Shown: positions 9,201 to 17,959, counted from the stretch's first letter. The stretch: DNA of 64,000 nucleotides from an uncultured Verrucomicrobiota bacterium (GCA_903922605.1 CAIXUG010000010.1:22648-86647), one strand, 5' to 3'. Notes: generated by a model not told the origin, from the letters alone. Program-made: numbers and translations.

Positions 9201-12200
9201 ACGGGCACTACAAAGCTGCTGGAGGTGCCGGTCACCGAACGGCACGTGCCCAACGTCTGGCTTGGTGGCGCATTGGTGAATGACCGGCAGCTCTTCACCG
9301 ACGACAAGGAAGTCGTCGTGCCGCCCACGAAGAACTTCCTCACCGTCGAGGTGAAGCCCGACCGGGCGGATTACCAGCCGCGCGAAGATGGTTCGCTCAC
9401 CGTGACCACGCGCGATGACCAGGGGAAACCCGTGAGTGCCGAGGTCGCACTGTCACTGGTGGATGAGAGCGTCTTTTACATCCAGTCGGACTACGCGGGC
9501 GATCCCCGACAGTTCTTTTTTGGCGAGAAACGTGGCCAGCAGTTCCGCGCGGACAGCAGTTTCAACCAGCGGCAATACGTGAGGCTGGTGAAGTCGCGGC
9601 TGGACGATCTGCGCGATGACCGCAATCCGGAGCCAGAAGAGGCCGTGAACGCCCCCAGCGGAGAAATCCAAACGAAGGGCCTACCTTGGACAGTCTCTGC
9701 GAGCGTCAACGGGTTTTTTGGCGATAAAAACGTGCTGGCGAGGCGCTATGGCATGATCCCTCTCGAGAGCAAGATGGCGGCGGCAAACGCGCCCCGTATG
9801 CGGATGGATAGTCTGGCCGAAGGTGCTTCCGCCGTGCTCGGTTTGCAGGTGGCCGGGCGTGTTTTGGCGGGATTTTCGGCAGGAGAAGTTTCGGCAGCGG
9901 AACCCGCCGTGGTCGTCCGTTCCGACTTCCGCGCGACCGCCTTCTGGCAGCCCGACGTGAAGACCGGCGCGGACGGAACTGCCCGCGTCGCCGTGAAATA
10001 CCCCGAATCACTCACGCGCTGGCAGGCCACGGCGCGCGCGGTGACCACCGGCAGCCAGGTCGGCTGGGCGAAGGCGAGCGCCCGTACCCGCCAGCCGCTC
10101 ATCCTGCGGTTGCAGACGCCGCGCTTCCTGGTGGTGGGCGACCTCGCGGTCGTATCGGTGGTCATCAACAACAACACCGCCGAGCCGCTGACGCTCACGC
10201 CCAAGCTGGCGGTGGAGGGAGCCGTCATCACGGGCGGCTTCATCAAGGGTGAGTTCGTCAAGGAGGAGGCCGGACCGGTCACGGTGCCTGCGAATGGCGA
10301 GGCCCGGGTGAACTGGGCCGTGTCCGCCCAGCAGGCCGGCCACGCGAAATGCACTGTCTCCGGTCGCGCCGGTAAATTTTCCGACGCCATGGAGCGCGTG
10401 CTGTCAGTCGAGGAGCATGGCATCGAGAAGTTTCTCGCCAAATCGGGCAAGGCGACCAACGGCGACGTGCTCGTGAAGCTGGATCTGCCGGCCCGGAAGC
10501 CTGGTTCCGAGCGGCTCACCGTCTCGGTCACGCCGAGCCTGGCGGTGACCATGCTCGACGCGCTGCCATACCTCGCCGATTACCCCTACGGCTGCACTGA
10601 GCAGACGCTCAGCCGCTTCCTGCCCGCGACCATTGTGCGGCAGACGCTCCGCTCGCTCGGGCTCGATGCGGAGACCGCGATGGCGCGGACCTTTGGCGGC
10701 ATCGAAACCAATACCGCCGCCGCCGCGCAGCCGGGCGGCAAGAAAGACCTGAACCAGCTCAACGCGATGGTTGCCGCCGGCCTTGATCGCCTGAACGACT
10801 TCCAGCATGCCGACGGCGGCTGGGGCTGGTGGAAGGAGGGCGAAAGCGACGCGTGGATGACCGCCTACGTGGTTTGGGGCCTCAACCTCGCCCGTCAGGC
10901 CGACGTGAAGGTGGACAACGAGCGGCTCCGCCGCGCGCTCGTGTGGCTGGAGCATCACCTGGTCGAGGCCGAGAACGATCCGGCCCTGCAGACCTGGATG
11001 CTCCACGCGCTCGCCGTGCAGCACGCCCGGGTGAAGGCCATATTGGTCGGCGAATTCGAGACCAAGGCGCTCCTGAACCTTTGGACCCAGCGCGACCAGA
11101 TGAACCCCTACACGCGCTCACTCTTCGCGCTGACCGTGCATCATTTTGGCGACCACGAAAAGGCCCTGGCCCTCGTCCGTGCCCTGAGTGACGGCGTGGT
11201 GCGGGACGACAAACCGGATGCCTCGGTGCTGCTCGGCAACGCCGGTGCCGGTGCGCCGCCGACCGTCCACTGGGGCCGGGAGACCGGTTGGTGGTCGTGG
11301 AGCGATGGCGGCGTGGAGACGACGGCCTTCGTCCTGCGCGCGCTGCTGGCGATCGACCCGAAGAACGAGCTGGTGGAGCCGGCGGCCAACTGGCTGCTCA
11401 AGAACCGCCGGGGCGCGCAGTGGAGCAACACCCGCGACACCGCCCTCGTCATCCTCGCGCTCAACGACTACCTGCGCGTCACCGGGGAGCTAAAGGGCGA
11501 GCTGGATTACGAGGTCGTCGTGAACGGGCAATCCCTCGCCAGGAAACGGATCACCCCGGCGGACATCGTCAGCGCGCCCAGCGTGTTCACCGTGGACCCC
11601 AAGCTGGTGCGGGATGCCAATGAGATCCGCATCGTGCGGCACGGTGGCAATGCGCCCGTTTACTTCGCCGTGCAGGCGGCCTTCTTCAGTGCCGAGGAGC
11701 CGGTGACGCCGGCGGGCAACGAGCTGTTCGTGCGCCGCAGCTACTTCAAGCTCGTGCCGCGCGCGACCCTGCTGAAGGGCACCGTCTTTGACCGCGTACC
11801 CCTGAACGAAGGTGAGACCGTGAACAGCGGCGAACGCATCGAGACGGTGCTCTCGATCGAGACCAAGAACAATTACGAGTACCTCCTGTTTGAGGACCTG
11901 AAGCCCGCTGGCTTCGAGGCGGTCGAGGTCCGCAGCGGCGGTTCGCTCTACGCGCGCGAGCTGAAGCGTTCGGCGGCACCGGTTACCTCGGCGTCGGCGG
12001 GCGAGCGCGACGAGTTCACCGGCCGCACGAGCTGGGTGTATCCCGAATGGCGCGACCGCAAGGCCGCGATGTTCGTGAGCCGGCTGCCGCAGGGCCTCTG
12101 GGAGCTGCGCTACGAGTTCCGCGCCGAGACGCCGGGCCGGTTCCACGCCCTGCCAGTCGTGGCGGACGCGATGTACGTGCCGGAAATCCGGGCCAATTCC

Positions 12201-12236
12201 GCCGAGCTGCGCGTGAACGTGGGCGAGGGGAAGTAA
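6234..12236 (+). CDS. Alpha-2-macroglobulin family protein with thioester
   Basis: 2000 aa from the ATG at 6234 (a TTG-initiated frame begins at 6180, but the signal peptide starts at this ATG). Residues 1-23 form a signal peptide. Residues about 25-330 look helical and TPR-like, an addition to the classical fold. Then come the macroglobulin beta-domains, a likely bait region about 1130-1200, the A2M domain beginning near FRATAFWQPDVKT, and the thioester motif YGCTEQ with Cys at about residue 1454, followed by the alpha/alpha thioester-domain repeats and a C-terminal beta-domain. Bacterial homologues trap attacking proteases in the periplasm, often beside penicillin-binding protein 1C; no pbpC is adjacent here. 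There is no lipobox. Confidence 0.93.
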   Translation: MNSLFPPLRLLRLLCLLAVLPAFAADFGEIRRNAEQLYAEGSYAKAREAYLAADTNALPKAEARWVVFRLADCQWRASATARGTDGEPIQAARRVLEQLSSQDAPPIERDRVWAEANESIGELHARTGENRDWVGTRYTQALDWWAGQSDLEQARPRYLALVWKWHHPAYMGRGFDGFWNEIPMNLIDNAVTIARTPDDIARAHYLRAVAKAYETGNFDAMLQVEEDYQAAIKLGKTTEWYDDALFRYANWLGSYGKLLIEEEDRWQRVPDYERALGLYRRLVQEFKQGETRYWPQAKQQIEEITAAHLGLSVPGVLLPGSETQFSVSWRNVKEVTYTLRSVSLPRDVKFNDAKRSSGEWLEFLSPGDAKVVQRGGIETKDTGEHLPGSRTMNLTNRLATGAYLLEAKGGGQTSRELVLVSDATLVLKTSGKQTLAWFVDALTGKPIPEATVKLWLHYYDGSGDRPRWDSQEKTTDAGGVAVFDFNGRNGDLFASARAGDRQAFAVTGANAWYERPDGWKVYAFTDRPAYRPGETAQWKLTARRYANGTYSAPVNMPLQYEITDPRGSKLTNGVVTLNDFGSAWADTALTDKQPLGEYQVSFWEDAKHEHHVGGATLFRLEEYKLPEFEVKVLMPEEDAPGGGKRKKSFRLGDRVEIAIQADYYFGGAVADASVEVIVRQAPFNWYWPMPYEFPWLHETAGGGFSSGFGLRRGGYRGRNYGGDQIVKRETLKTDANGRATLTLETDVNGSDLDFQVEARVTDAARREITANGNVRVTRQRYAVNAHPANNLPRPGDKVRVAFTAKDANDQPISVAGTVRITREYWWEIWLDSYGREVKGDALKAAREKYAIWPPKPEPGMKDWRLKFAGYEHEDIATNTVSLDAEGKGELTFTPAREGYYRFAWSSPDAANIRVPALVPRITTEATVWVTTARTTELGYRTGGLELIVDADTFRVGQTAPVMLVGPSADRWVLFTVEAGELDSFQVVHLTGTTKLLEVPVTERHVPNVWLGGALVNDRQLFTDDKEVVVPPTKNFLTVEVKPDRADYQPREDGSLTVTTRDDQGKPVSAEVALSLVDESVFYIQSDYAGDPRQFFFGEKRGQQFRADSSFNQRQYVRLVKSRLDDLRDDRNPEPEEAVNAPSGEIQTKGLPWTVSASVNGFFGDKNVLARRYGMIPLESKMAAANAPRMRMDSLAEGASAVLGLQVAGRVLAGFSAGEVSAAEPAVVVRSDFRATAFWQPDVKTGADGTARVAVKYPESLTRWQATARAVTTGSQVGWAKASARTRQPLILRLQTPRFLVVGDLAVVSVVINNNTAEPLTLTPKLAVEGAVITGGFIKGEFVKEEAGPVTVPANGEARVNWAVSAQQAGHAKCTVSGRAGKFSDAMERVLSVEEHGIEKFLAKSGKATNGDVLVKLDLPARKPGSERLTVSVTPSLAVTMLDALPYLADYPYGCTEQTLSRFLPATIVRQTLRSLGLDAETAMARTFGGIETNTAAAAQPGGKKDLNQLNAMVAAGLDRLNDFQHADGGWGWWKEGESDAWMTAYVVWGLNLARQADVKVDNERLRRALVWLEHHLVEAENDPALQTWMLHALAVQHARVKAILVGEFETKALLNLWTQRDQMNPYTRSLFALTVHHFGDHEKALALVRALSDGVVRDDKPDASVLLGNAGAGAPPTVHWGRETGWWSWSDGGVETTAFVLRALLAIDPKNELVEPAANWLLKNRRGAQWSNTRDTALVILALNDYLRVTGELKGELDYEVVVNGQSLARKRITPADIVSAPSVFTVDPKLVRDANEIRIVRHGGNAPVYFAVQAAFFSAEEPVTPAGNELFVRRSYFKLVPRATLLKGTVFDRVPLNEGETVNSGERIETVLSIETKNNYEYLLFEDLKPAGFEAVEVRSGGSLYARELKRSAAPVTSASAGERDEFTGRTSWVYPEWRDRKAAMFVSRLPQGLWELRYEFRAETPGRFHALPVVADAMYVPEIRANSAELRVNVGEGK

Positions 12237-12304
12237 GCGCCGAAAATCGAGGGCAAAAGTTCAAAGCTCCTCCCACAAGCCGGGGACATGCCGTTGAAAT
12301 CTCG

Positions 12305-12451
12305 CTAGCACCCGGCTTCAGCCGGGTGGGGAAACGGCAACGAAGCGCAACGGTTTCAACCGTTTTTCTGACGGTGATGGCTCCCGACAAGCCGTTGAAA
12401 CGGCTGAGTCAAACGCGCGGACTCGACACCGGGCTGAAAGCCCGGTGCTAG
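12305..12451. repeat. 147-bp inverted-repeat element with four nested hairpins
   Basis: Terminal repeats 12305-12328 and 12427-12451 begin and end with CTAGCACC/GGTGCTAG and are near-perfect inverted copies; each is itself a hairpin (CCGGCTTCAGCCGG; CCGGGCTGAAAGCCCGG). Inside are two more palindromes, AACGGTTTCAACCGTT (12349-12364) and AGCCGTTGAAACGGCT (12390-12405). It has no coding capacity and sits between the convergent macroglobulin and GspE-type genes, so it may also end transcription in both directions. The rest of 12237-12618 contains no gene that I can support. Confidence 0.85.
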
Positions 12452-12618
12452 TGGAATGAGGCCCGGGAACGGGAGCGCAAGGGAAGTGGGGTGGCCGGGC
12501 GCAGGATGGAAAGATCGCCCCGTCCTCCTTCTGGTTTCCGGTGGTCCGAGATCACCAGTATTATTTAAAGCGCTCGAGTGTTTCTTTGGAGCTTTGAGCT
12601 TGGGTTTTGGAGCTTGCC

Positions 12619-13839
12619 TCAGAACCCCTCCATCCCGATCACGCGCATGACTTCCTCCAGCGTGGTTTCGCCGTGGACCACGCGGCGCAGGCCCTTTTGC
12701 CAGAGGGTGAGCAGGCCGTCGGCCTGGGCGATCTCCTGCAGCCGCCGGGTCGGCGTGCGTTCCAGGATCGCCTCGCGGAGGCTTTCCGAGACGGTCAGCA
12801 TTTCCGTGACGGTGCCGCGACCGCTGAAGCCGGTATGGTTGCACGCCGCGCAGCCCATGCCCTTGCGGAACTGCGCCGTGTCGAGCATCTCGGCCGGGAT
12901 CAGGCGCATCAGGGATTCTTCCGGCGAGTACGGCTCGGAGCACACCGGGCAGTTCTTCCGGATCAGGCGCACGCCCAGCACGCCCACGATGGACGAGGAT
13001 AGCAGGAAGGGCTCGATCCCCATGTTAATGAGCCGCGCAAACACGCCGGCGGTGCTCGATGCATGGATCGTGCTCAGCACCAGATGGCCCGTGAGGCCGG
13101 CCTGCACTGCGATATTGGCCGTCTCCGCGTCGCGGATTTCGCCGATCATGATGACCTGCGGGTCCTGCCGCATGAGCGACCGGAGGGCGACCGGGTAGGT
13201 GTATTCGCGGGCCGGATTGCATTGGGACTGGGCAATGAGCGGCAGGTTGAACTCCACCGGGTCTTCCACGGTGGCGACGCTGATGCTGGGCCCGGCCCGG
13301 TCGATGAGGTGGTGCAGCGCGGCGTAGATCGCGGTGGTCTTGCCGGAACCGGTCGGGCCGGTGAGCAGGATGAGCCCGGTCGGCCGCAGCAGCATCGACT
13401 TGAAGGTGACCAGGGAATCCTCCTCCATGCCGAGCGTATCAAGGTCAAAGCTGCGGCCCTTCGGGTCGAAGATACGGATGACCACCTTTTCGCCCCGGAT
13501 CGTGGGGAAGGTGGAGATGCGGAGCACGACGTTGCCCGCCTCCTCGAAGGTGTTCGCCCGGCCCTCCTGCGGCAGGTTCGTCTCATGGCCGATGAGGTTC
13601 GACATGATCTTGAGCCGGCCCACGACCTTGGGGAGCAGGTCGCTGGGCAGGTGGACCAGCTCGTTCAGCACACCGCTGAGGCGCACCCGCACGGCGATGG
13701 AGCTTTCCCACGGCTCGATATGGATGTCAGACGCCCCGGCCCGCACCGCGTCGATGATGACGCAGTCCACCAGCTTCATGATGTCGATCTCCTCATCGGA
13801 AGTGCAGGTTTGCAGGAACTGGATCGTCTGAGAACTCAT
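12619..13839 (-). CDS. GspE/PilB-type secretion or pilus assembly ATPase
   Basis: 406 aa. Cytoplasmic hexameric ATPase that powers pseudopilus or pilus assembly. It has the N2 domain (GASDIHIEPW, RVRLSGVL), Walker A GPTGSGKTT at about residue 160, the Asp box/Walker B region (VIMIGEIRD), the His box (LVLSTIHA), and the tetra-Cys zinc motif CPVC...CAAC near residues 315-350. It lacks the N1 (MshEN-type) domain of full-length PilB/GspE, so it is a short form. No partner secretion gene is adjacent; gspF-K lie about 45 kb away and pilT about 11 kb away. GspE and PilB cannot be told apart from sequence alone. Confidence 0.88.
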   Translation of the reverse strand: MSSQTIQFLQTCTSDEEIDIMKLVDCVIIDAVRAGASDIHIEPWESSIAVRVRLSGVLNELVHLPSDLLPKVVGRLKIMSNLIGHETNLPQEGRANTFEEAGNVVLRISTFPTIRGEKVVIRIFDPKGRSFDLDTLGMEEDSLVTFKSMLLRPTGLILLTGPTGSGKTTAIYAALHHLIDRAGPSISVATVEDPVEFNLPLIAQSQCNPAREYTYPVALRSLMRQDPQVIMIGEIRDAETANIAVQAGLTGHLVLSTIHASSTAGVFARLINMGIEPFLLSSSIVGVLGVRLIRKNCPVCSEPYSPEESLMRLIPAEMLDTAQFRKGMGCAACNHTGFSGRGTVTEMLTVSESLREAILERTPTRRLQEIAQADGLLTLWQKGLRRVVHGETTLEEVMRVIGMEGF

Positions 13840-14123
13840 GGCACGGATTGTTTACACGGGTGAATATCGAACGGGAAGCCGTTTTATGGCCTCCCCCAGG
13901 TCGGCCTCATCAGACCGGGCAGACGCCCGAACGTTTGAATCCATTTTGAGAATTTTCGGCCCGCCCCTGCGCCCGGGGGCGAAAAAAGTTGAATCCGACT
14001 GCCGGGCGCAGGCGTATTGCCTGTTATAGGCCCCGGAAAAACGGGGTGCTTTCCGGCGTTGGCGCGTGGGCAGAGCTGTGCCACTGTCCGGCGCCGTCGG
14101 GCCAAAGAGTAGCGGTAGCATCG

Positions 14124-15071
14124 ATGAAACCCGCCCCATCAACCACCGCTGAGCCGCGTTCGTGTCTCTACGAATGTTCGGTGATGCATCATCGTCTCGC
14201 CCCCCGGCAGCACCGTTTCCGCTACGGCATCTTCATGCTTTGCCTGGATTTGGACGAACTGCCCGCACTGGACGCCCGGCTGCGGACGTTCAGCCATAAC
14301 CGCTGGAACCTCTATACCTTCCGCGATGATGACCATCTGCAGACGGGGGGCGGGGAGCGGGGAGCGGGGAACACCGAGCGCGGAACGCAGAACGGGGAGC
14401 GCGGAGTGGAGAATCAGACGGCTTTTGGCGGTCTGAAATCGGAGCTTACCGCCTGGCTGGCTGAGCAGGGAGTAACACTCCCGGCGGATGCCCGTATCAC
14501 CCTCGTCACATTGCCCCGGGTGCTGGGTTATATTTTCAGCCCGGTCAGTTTTTACTTCTGCCACACCGCCCAGGGTATGCCGCTGGCGGCCGTGGCCGAG
14601 GTGCAGAACACCTTTGGAGAGCTGAAGCCCTATCTGGTCCCCTTGGAAACGGAGGCCGGGGCGGAAAAGTTCCGGGTGGTCGTGCCCAAGCACTTCTATG
14701 TCTCGCCCTTCAGCGGGCTCGACCTGTGTTTCGACTTCCGGCTTCGCACCCCCGGTGACCGGCTGGAGCTGAATGTCAACGATGTCACCGGCGACGGGCA
14801 GACACAGCTGGTGAGCACCCTTACGGGCACGCGCCAGCCCCTGACCGATGGCCAACTGCTCCGGCTCACCGCCAAATACCCGCTGGTTACGCTGCGGGTG
14901 ATCACACTCATCCACTGGCATGCGTTGCGGCTCTGGTGGAAGCGCATCTCCTGGCACCGCAAGACCGCCCAGCCCGATCTCCAGAGCGGGGTTTACCGGC
15001 CCCACGCGAGCCTTCGCCGGGCCCCGGCGGAAGCGCCGATCATTTCTCCCGCACCTGCGCCCGTCGATTAA
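14124..15071 (+). CDS. DUF1365 family protein, companion of cyclopropane synthase
   Basis: 315 aa from the ATG at 14124. DUF1365 proteins are nearly always found next to cyclopropane-fatty-acid synthase genes; their biochemical role is not settled. The family start (S-C-L-Y-E-C-x-V-x-H-x-R), the central LVTLPRVLGYIFSPVSFYFC block and the late FHVSPF-like KHFYVSPFSGLD block are present. Residues about 74-97 are an insert of Gly/Glu/Arg/Asn/Thr-rich low complexity, coded by a GGGGAGCGCGGA-type repeat (14346-14414) inside the gene that keeps the frame. Its stop lies 21 bp before the synthase, so the two are co-transcribed. Confidence 0.88.
   Translation: MKPAPSTTAEPRSCLYECSVMHHRLAPRQHRFRYGIFMLCLDLDELPALDARLRTFSHNRWNLYTFRDDDHLQTGGGERGAGNTERGTQNGERGVENQTAFGGLKSELTAWLAEQGVTLPADARITLVTLPRVLGYIFSPVSFYFCHTAQGMPLAAVAEVQNTFGELKPYLVPLETEAGAEKFRVVVPKHFYVSPFSGLDLCFDFRLRTPGDRLELNVNDVTGDGQTQLVSTLTGTRQPLTDGQLLRLTAKYPLVTLRVITLIHWHALRLWWKRISWHRKTAQPDLQSGVYRPHASLRRAPAEAPIISPAPAPVD
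14346..14414. repeat. In-frame GGGGAGCGCGGA low-complexity repeat within the DUF1365 gene
   Basis: Degenerate tandem units of GGGGAGCG(C)GGA/GAACG lie inside the coding region and translate to a Gly/Glu/Arg/Asn-rich insert. The same vocabulary occurs outside genes at 1592-1615 and, inverted, at 36711-36744, so this is a dispersed repeat that has entered a reading frame. Confidence 0.7.
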
Positions 15072-15092
15072 CCCGAACGACGAAATTCAGCC

Positions 15093-16394
15093 GTGAACCA
15101 CCTCGATTCCAATCCGCCCGCCTTTGCCGGCCTGGCTGGCACCGCCGCCCGGCCCGCGTCGCGCCGCTCGTTGCCGGACCGCCTCTGCCAGGCGCTGGTC
15201 TTCCGCACGCTCGCGCCCATGCGCCACGGACGGCTGCTGATGCGCCTGCCCGATGGCACGCAGCAGGTTTTCGGCACCGGCGGGGATGGGCCGGTCGCCG
15301 AAATGGTCGTCCGCTCGCCGCGTTTCTTCCGCCACTGCGTGCTGCACGCCGACATCGGCTTCGGGGAAACCTATCAGGATGGCGACTGGGATTCGCCCGA
15401 CCTCTACGCCGTGATCGCGTGGTTCTGTGCCAACGTGGAGCAGTCGCCGTCGATGTCCGGCTCCACCCGGAAGGACTGGCGCGTAAACCTGCTCGCGCTG
15501 GCCAACCGCCTCCGCCACGTCCTGAACCGCAACTCGCTGACCGGTTCCCGGGCGAACATCCACGCGCATTACGACCTTGGGAACGCCTTCTACTCGCTCT
15601 GGCTCGACCCGACGATGACCTACAGCGCCGCCCTCTTCGAATATCCCGACCAGGACCTGGCGGCGGCGCAGTTTGCCAAGTACGACCGGCTCTGCCGTGA
15701 ACTGAGGCTAAAGCCCACCGATCACGTGCTCGAAATCGGCTCCGGTTGGGGCGGTTTCACCGAACACGCCGTGAAGCACTACGGCTGCCGGGTCACGACC
15801 GTCACCATCAGCGAGGAGCAGCGGAAGTTCTGCGCCGAACGCTTTGCCCGGGCCGGCATCGCGAACCGCGCCGAGGTGCGGTTGCAGGACTACCGCCTCC
15901 TTGGTGGCCAGTTCGACAAGATCTGCAGCATCGAGATGCTGGAGGCGGTCGGTGACCGGTATCTGGAGACCTATTTCGCCAAGGTGCAGTCGCTGCTCGC
16001 GCCGCATGGGCTTTTTGCGGCGCAGTTCATCACCTGTCCCGATGCGCGCCACGCCGAGCTGCGCCGGGGCGTGGACTGGATTCAGAAGCACGTTTTCCCC
16101 GGCTCGCTGCTGCTCTCGATGAACCGGGTCGGCCAGGCCATCCAGAACACCGGCTCACTCTCGCTGCACAGCCTCCACGACCTCGGCCTCGACTACGCGC
16201 GCACGCTCCGGGTGTGGCGCGGGCGGTTCAATGAACGTCTCGAAGAGGTGCGCCGGCTGGGCTTTGACGAGCGCTTCATCCGCACCTGGAACTACTACCT
16301 CGCCTACTGCGAGGCCGCCTTTGCCTGGCGCAACATCAGCGTCGTGCAGGCGACCTGGACCGCGCCGAACAACCGGAGCCTGATGGGGCAGTGA
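15093..16394 (+). CDS. Cyclopropane-fatty-acyl-phospholipid synthase family methyltransferase
   Basis: 433 aa from a GTG start. Uses S-adenosylmethionine to add a methylene/methyl carbon to unsaturated acyl chains of membrane phospholipids. Signatures seen are HYDLGNAFYSLWLD with MTYS about residues 160-177, the SAM-binding loop VLEIGSGWGGF from residue 212, the EMLEAVG segment about residue 285, and the C-terminal RTWNYYLAYCEAAF block. Length is in the normal range for the family. It follows a DUF1365 gene by 21 bp and is followed by small and DUF1295 membrane proteins, a grouping typical of modified-fatty-acid loci. Whether the product is a cyclopropane, a methyl-branched or another derivative cannot be read from sequence. 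Confidence 0.92.
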   Translation: MNHLDSNPPAFAGLAGTAARPASRRSLPDRLCQALVFRTLAPMRHGRLLMRLPDGTQQVFGTGGDGPVAEMVVRSPRFFRHCVLHADIGFGETYQDGDWDSPDLYAVIAWFCANVEQSPSMSGSTRKDWRVNLLALANRLRHVLNRNSLTGSRANIHAHYDLGNAFYSLWLDPTMTYSAALFEYPDQDLAAAQFAKYDRLCRELRLKPTDHVLEIGSGWGGFTEHAVKHYGCRVTTVTISEEQRKFCAERFARAGIANRAEVRLQDYRLLGGQFDKICSIEMLEAVGDRYLETYFAKVQSLLAPHGLFAAQFITCPDARHAELRRGVDWIQKHVFPGSLLLSMNRVGQAIQNTGSLSLHSLHDLGLDYARTLRVWRGRFNERLEEVRRLGFDERFIRTWNYYLAYCEAAFAWRNISVVQATWTAPNNRSLMGQ

Positions 16395-16491
16395 ATTTCA
16401 AATTCGAAATTTAGAAATTCAAAATGAACCACGACCACTTGGGGGTTCGGCGCTTTGACTTTTTCATTTTGAATTCTGAATTTTTAATTCC
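16393..16491. repeat. A/T-rich inverted-repeat element
   Basis: Left arm from 16393 (GAATTTCAAATTCGAAATTT ... ATTCAAAATGAA) pairs with the right arm at 16461-16491 (TTCATTTTGAATTC ... TTAATTCC); the innermost 13 bp or so match almost perfectly. It fills the gap between the synthase and the next membrane-protein gene and is strikingly A/T-rich for this genome. No coding capacity. Confidence 0.75.
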
Positions 16492-16499
16492 ACCTCCCC

Positions 16500-16835
16500 A
16501 TGATCCTCTTCCTCCGCTTCGCTTTCGCCGGGGTGATTGTTGCGATGCTCTGCGTCACGTCGTGGGCGAGTTCGGTCGTCGCGCTATGGAACATGCCGCA
16601 CGAGGTGGCCATGCATCCGTGGTTCATCGCGACGCTGTTCGACACCTACTTCGCCTTTCTCACCTTCTGGCTCTGGCTGGCGTGGAAGGAACGTGCCTGG
16701 TTGCCACGGGTGGCGTGGCTCATCGCCATCCTGCTGCTCGGCAACATCGCCATGGCGGCTTACATGCTGATCCAGCTCTTCCGCCTGCCGCGAACGGCGT
16801 CGCTGGACCAACTGCTCGCGAGGAGGAACGGGTGA
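16500..16835 (+). CDS. Small three-helix membrane protein, DUF1475-like
   Basis: 111 aa, three predicted transmembrane helices (about residues 3-28, 45-63, 68-92). The segment PWFIATLFDTYFAFLTFWLW resembles the small DUF1475 family, whose function is unknown, but I assign it with caution. Its position between a cyclopropane synthase and a DUF1295 protein suggests a part in lipid modification. The start is preceded by a pyrimidine-rich CACCTCCCC leader with no Shine-Dalgarno sequence. Confidence 0.65.
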   Translation: MILFLRFAFAGVIVAMLCVTSWASSVVALWNMPHEVAMHPWFIATLFDTYFAFLTFWLWLAWKERAWLPRVAWLIAILLLGNIAMAAYMLIQLFRLPRTASLDQLLARRNG

Positions 16836-16917
16836 ACTCGGCGTGCGAAGCAACCCGCCTCCAAGCCGCAGGGGGCGGAGTCCGATGCGTTCGGTATCCG
16901 TGGACGTCGTTGCGTTC

Positions 16918-17021
16918 CCCCGCTCCTGGGGGTGAGGGTGGGCCAGCCTCCCTCTTCCTATCGCGCCAGGACAATCTGTCCACGCCGGCCCTCACCCTAA
17001 CCCTCTCCCCCCGGAGAGGGG
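16918..17021. repeat. CTCACCCTAACCCTCTCCCC-family inverted repeat (intergenic copy)
   Basis: Left arm CCTGGGGGTGAGGGTGGGCC at about 16926-16944; right arm GGCCCTCACCCTAACCCTCTCC from 16988, followed by the local hairpin CTCTCCCC/GGAGAGG to 17021. Related copies occur inside coding sequence at 22691-22828 and 37226-37268. The surrounding 16836-17116 holds no supported gene. Confidence 0.8.
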
Positions 17022-17116
17022 ACTTCCCGATCCTCCTCCGTCTCGTCGCTGGCACACACCGGTGCCGGTTCCAGTCTGCGGAGTTCGGCACCGTTTGCAG
17101 CCGGAGCCGCTGAGCC

Positions 17117-17959
17117 ATGCCCATCTTCCTGCTCCTTCTCACCTTCGCCTTGGTGTTCGTCCTCCTTGAGATGACGGCCACCTTCGCGCTGGCGCAACGG
17201 CTGCGGAACTTCGGCATCGTGGACATCGTGTGGTCCGCCGGCTTCACGCCGATCGTATGGCTCTACGTGGCGCTGGCCGCGTGGCGTACCTATGACGCCA
17301 AGCTCAACGCGCATCCCGAGTGGAACGGGCCCGCCGCCCTCACCATCGCCGTTCTGGTCAGCGCGTGGAGTCTGCGCCTCGGCACGCATCTGCTGGTGCG
17401 GGTGAAATCCCACCATCCGGTCGAGGATGTGCGCTACGCCAAGCTCCGGCAGGAATGGGGTGCCCAGACAGACCGGAAGATGTTCGGCTTCTTCCTCCTT
17501 CAGGGCGCGTTGCAAGTGGTGCTCTCACTGCCATGGCTGTTGATCATCCTGGATGATACCCCGATGCGAGCCTTTGTGCTGGGTCCGCTGGCGTGGGCCG
17601 GGGCGGCCATCTGGCTCGCCGGCCTCGTGGGCGAATCCATCGCCGACCGGCAGCTTGCGAAGTTCCGTGCAGATCCGGCCAACAAGGGCACGGTGTGTCA
17701 GGCTGGCCTTTGGAATTATTCGCGTCATCCGAACTACTTTTTCGAATGGCTCATCTGGGTCGGCTACGCGGTGTTTGCGCTGGGTTCGCCGTGGGGCTGG
17801 CTGGGGCTGCTCGCGCCCGCGCTCATGTGGCACTTCCTCGTGAATGTTACCGGCGTGCCCATGACCGAGGAACTGTCCGTGAAATCCAAGGGCGACGCCT
17901 ACCGCGAATACCAGCGCACCACGAGCGCCTTCGTGCCGTGGTTTAAGAAGAAGATTTGA
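17117..17959 (+). CDS. DUF1295 family membrane protein (steroid 5-alpha-reductase-like)
   Basis: 280 aa with about seven hydrophobic helices. The C-terminal signature GLWNYSRHPNYFFEW, then the late E-x-R/Y-x-x-Y-Q-R-T-T-S-x-F-x-P block, is that of DUF1295, a branch of the isoprenylcysteine methyltransferase/steroid reductase fold that uses a C-terminal cofactor site. In other bacteria DUF1295 genes accompany cyclopropane-synthase and DUF1365 genes, so a reductase step on a methylated acyl chain is a plausible role, but this is inference. Downstream is a repeat element, then a secreted protein of unrelated type. Confidence 0.88.
   Translation: MPIFLLLLTFALVFVLLEMTATFALAQRLRNFGIVDIVWSAGFTPIVWLYVALAAWRTYDAKLNAHPEWNGPAALTIAVLVSAWSLRLGTHLLVRVKSHHPVEDVRYAKLRQEWGAQTDRKMFGFFLLQGALQVVLSLPWLLIILDDTPMRAFVLGPLAWAGAAIWLAGLVGESIADRQLAKFRADPANKGTVCQAGLWNYSRHPNYFFEWLIWVGYAVFALGSPWGWLGLLAPALMWHFLVNVTGVPMTEELSVKSKGDAYREYQRTTSAFVPWFKKKI

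Noticed and set aside
13989..14020. TTGAAT ... TATTGC as a promoter for the DUF1365 gene
   Set aside because: Spacer is 20 bp and the hexamers are weak; sigma preferences of this phylum are unknown.
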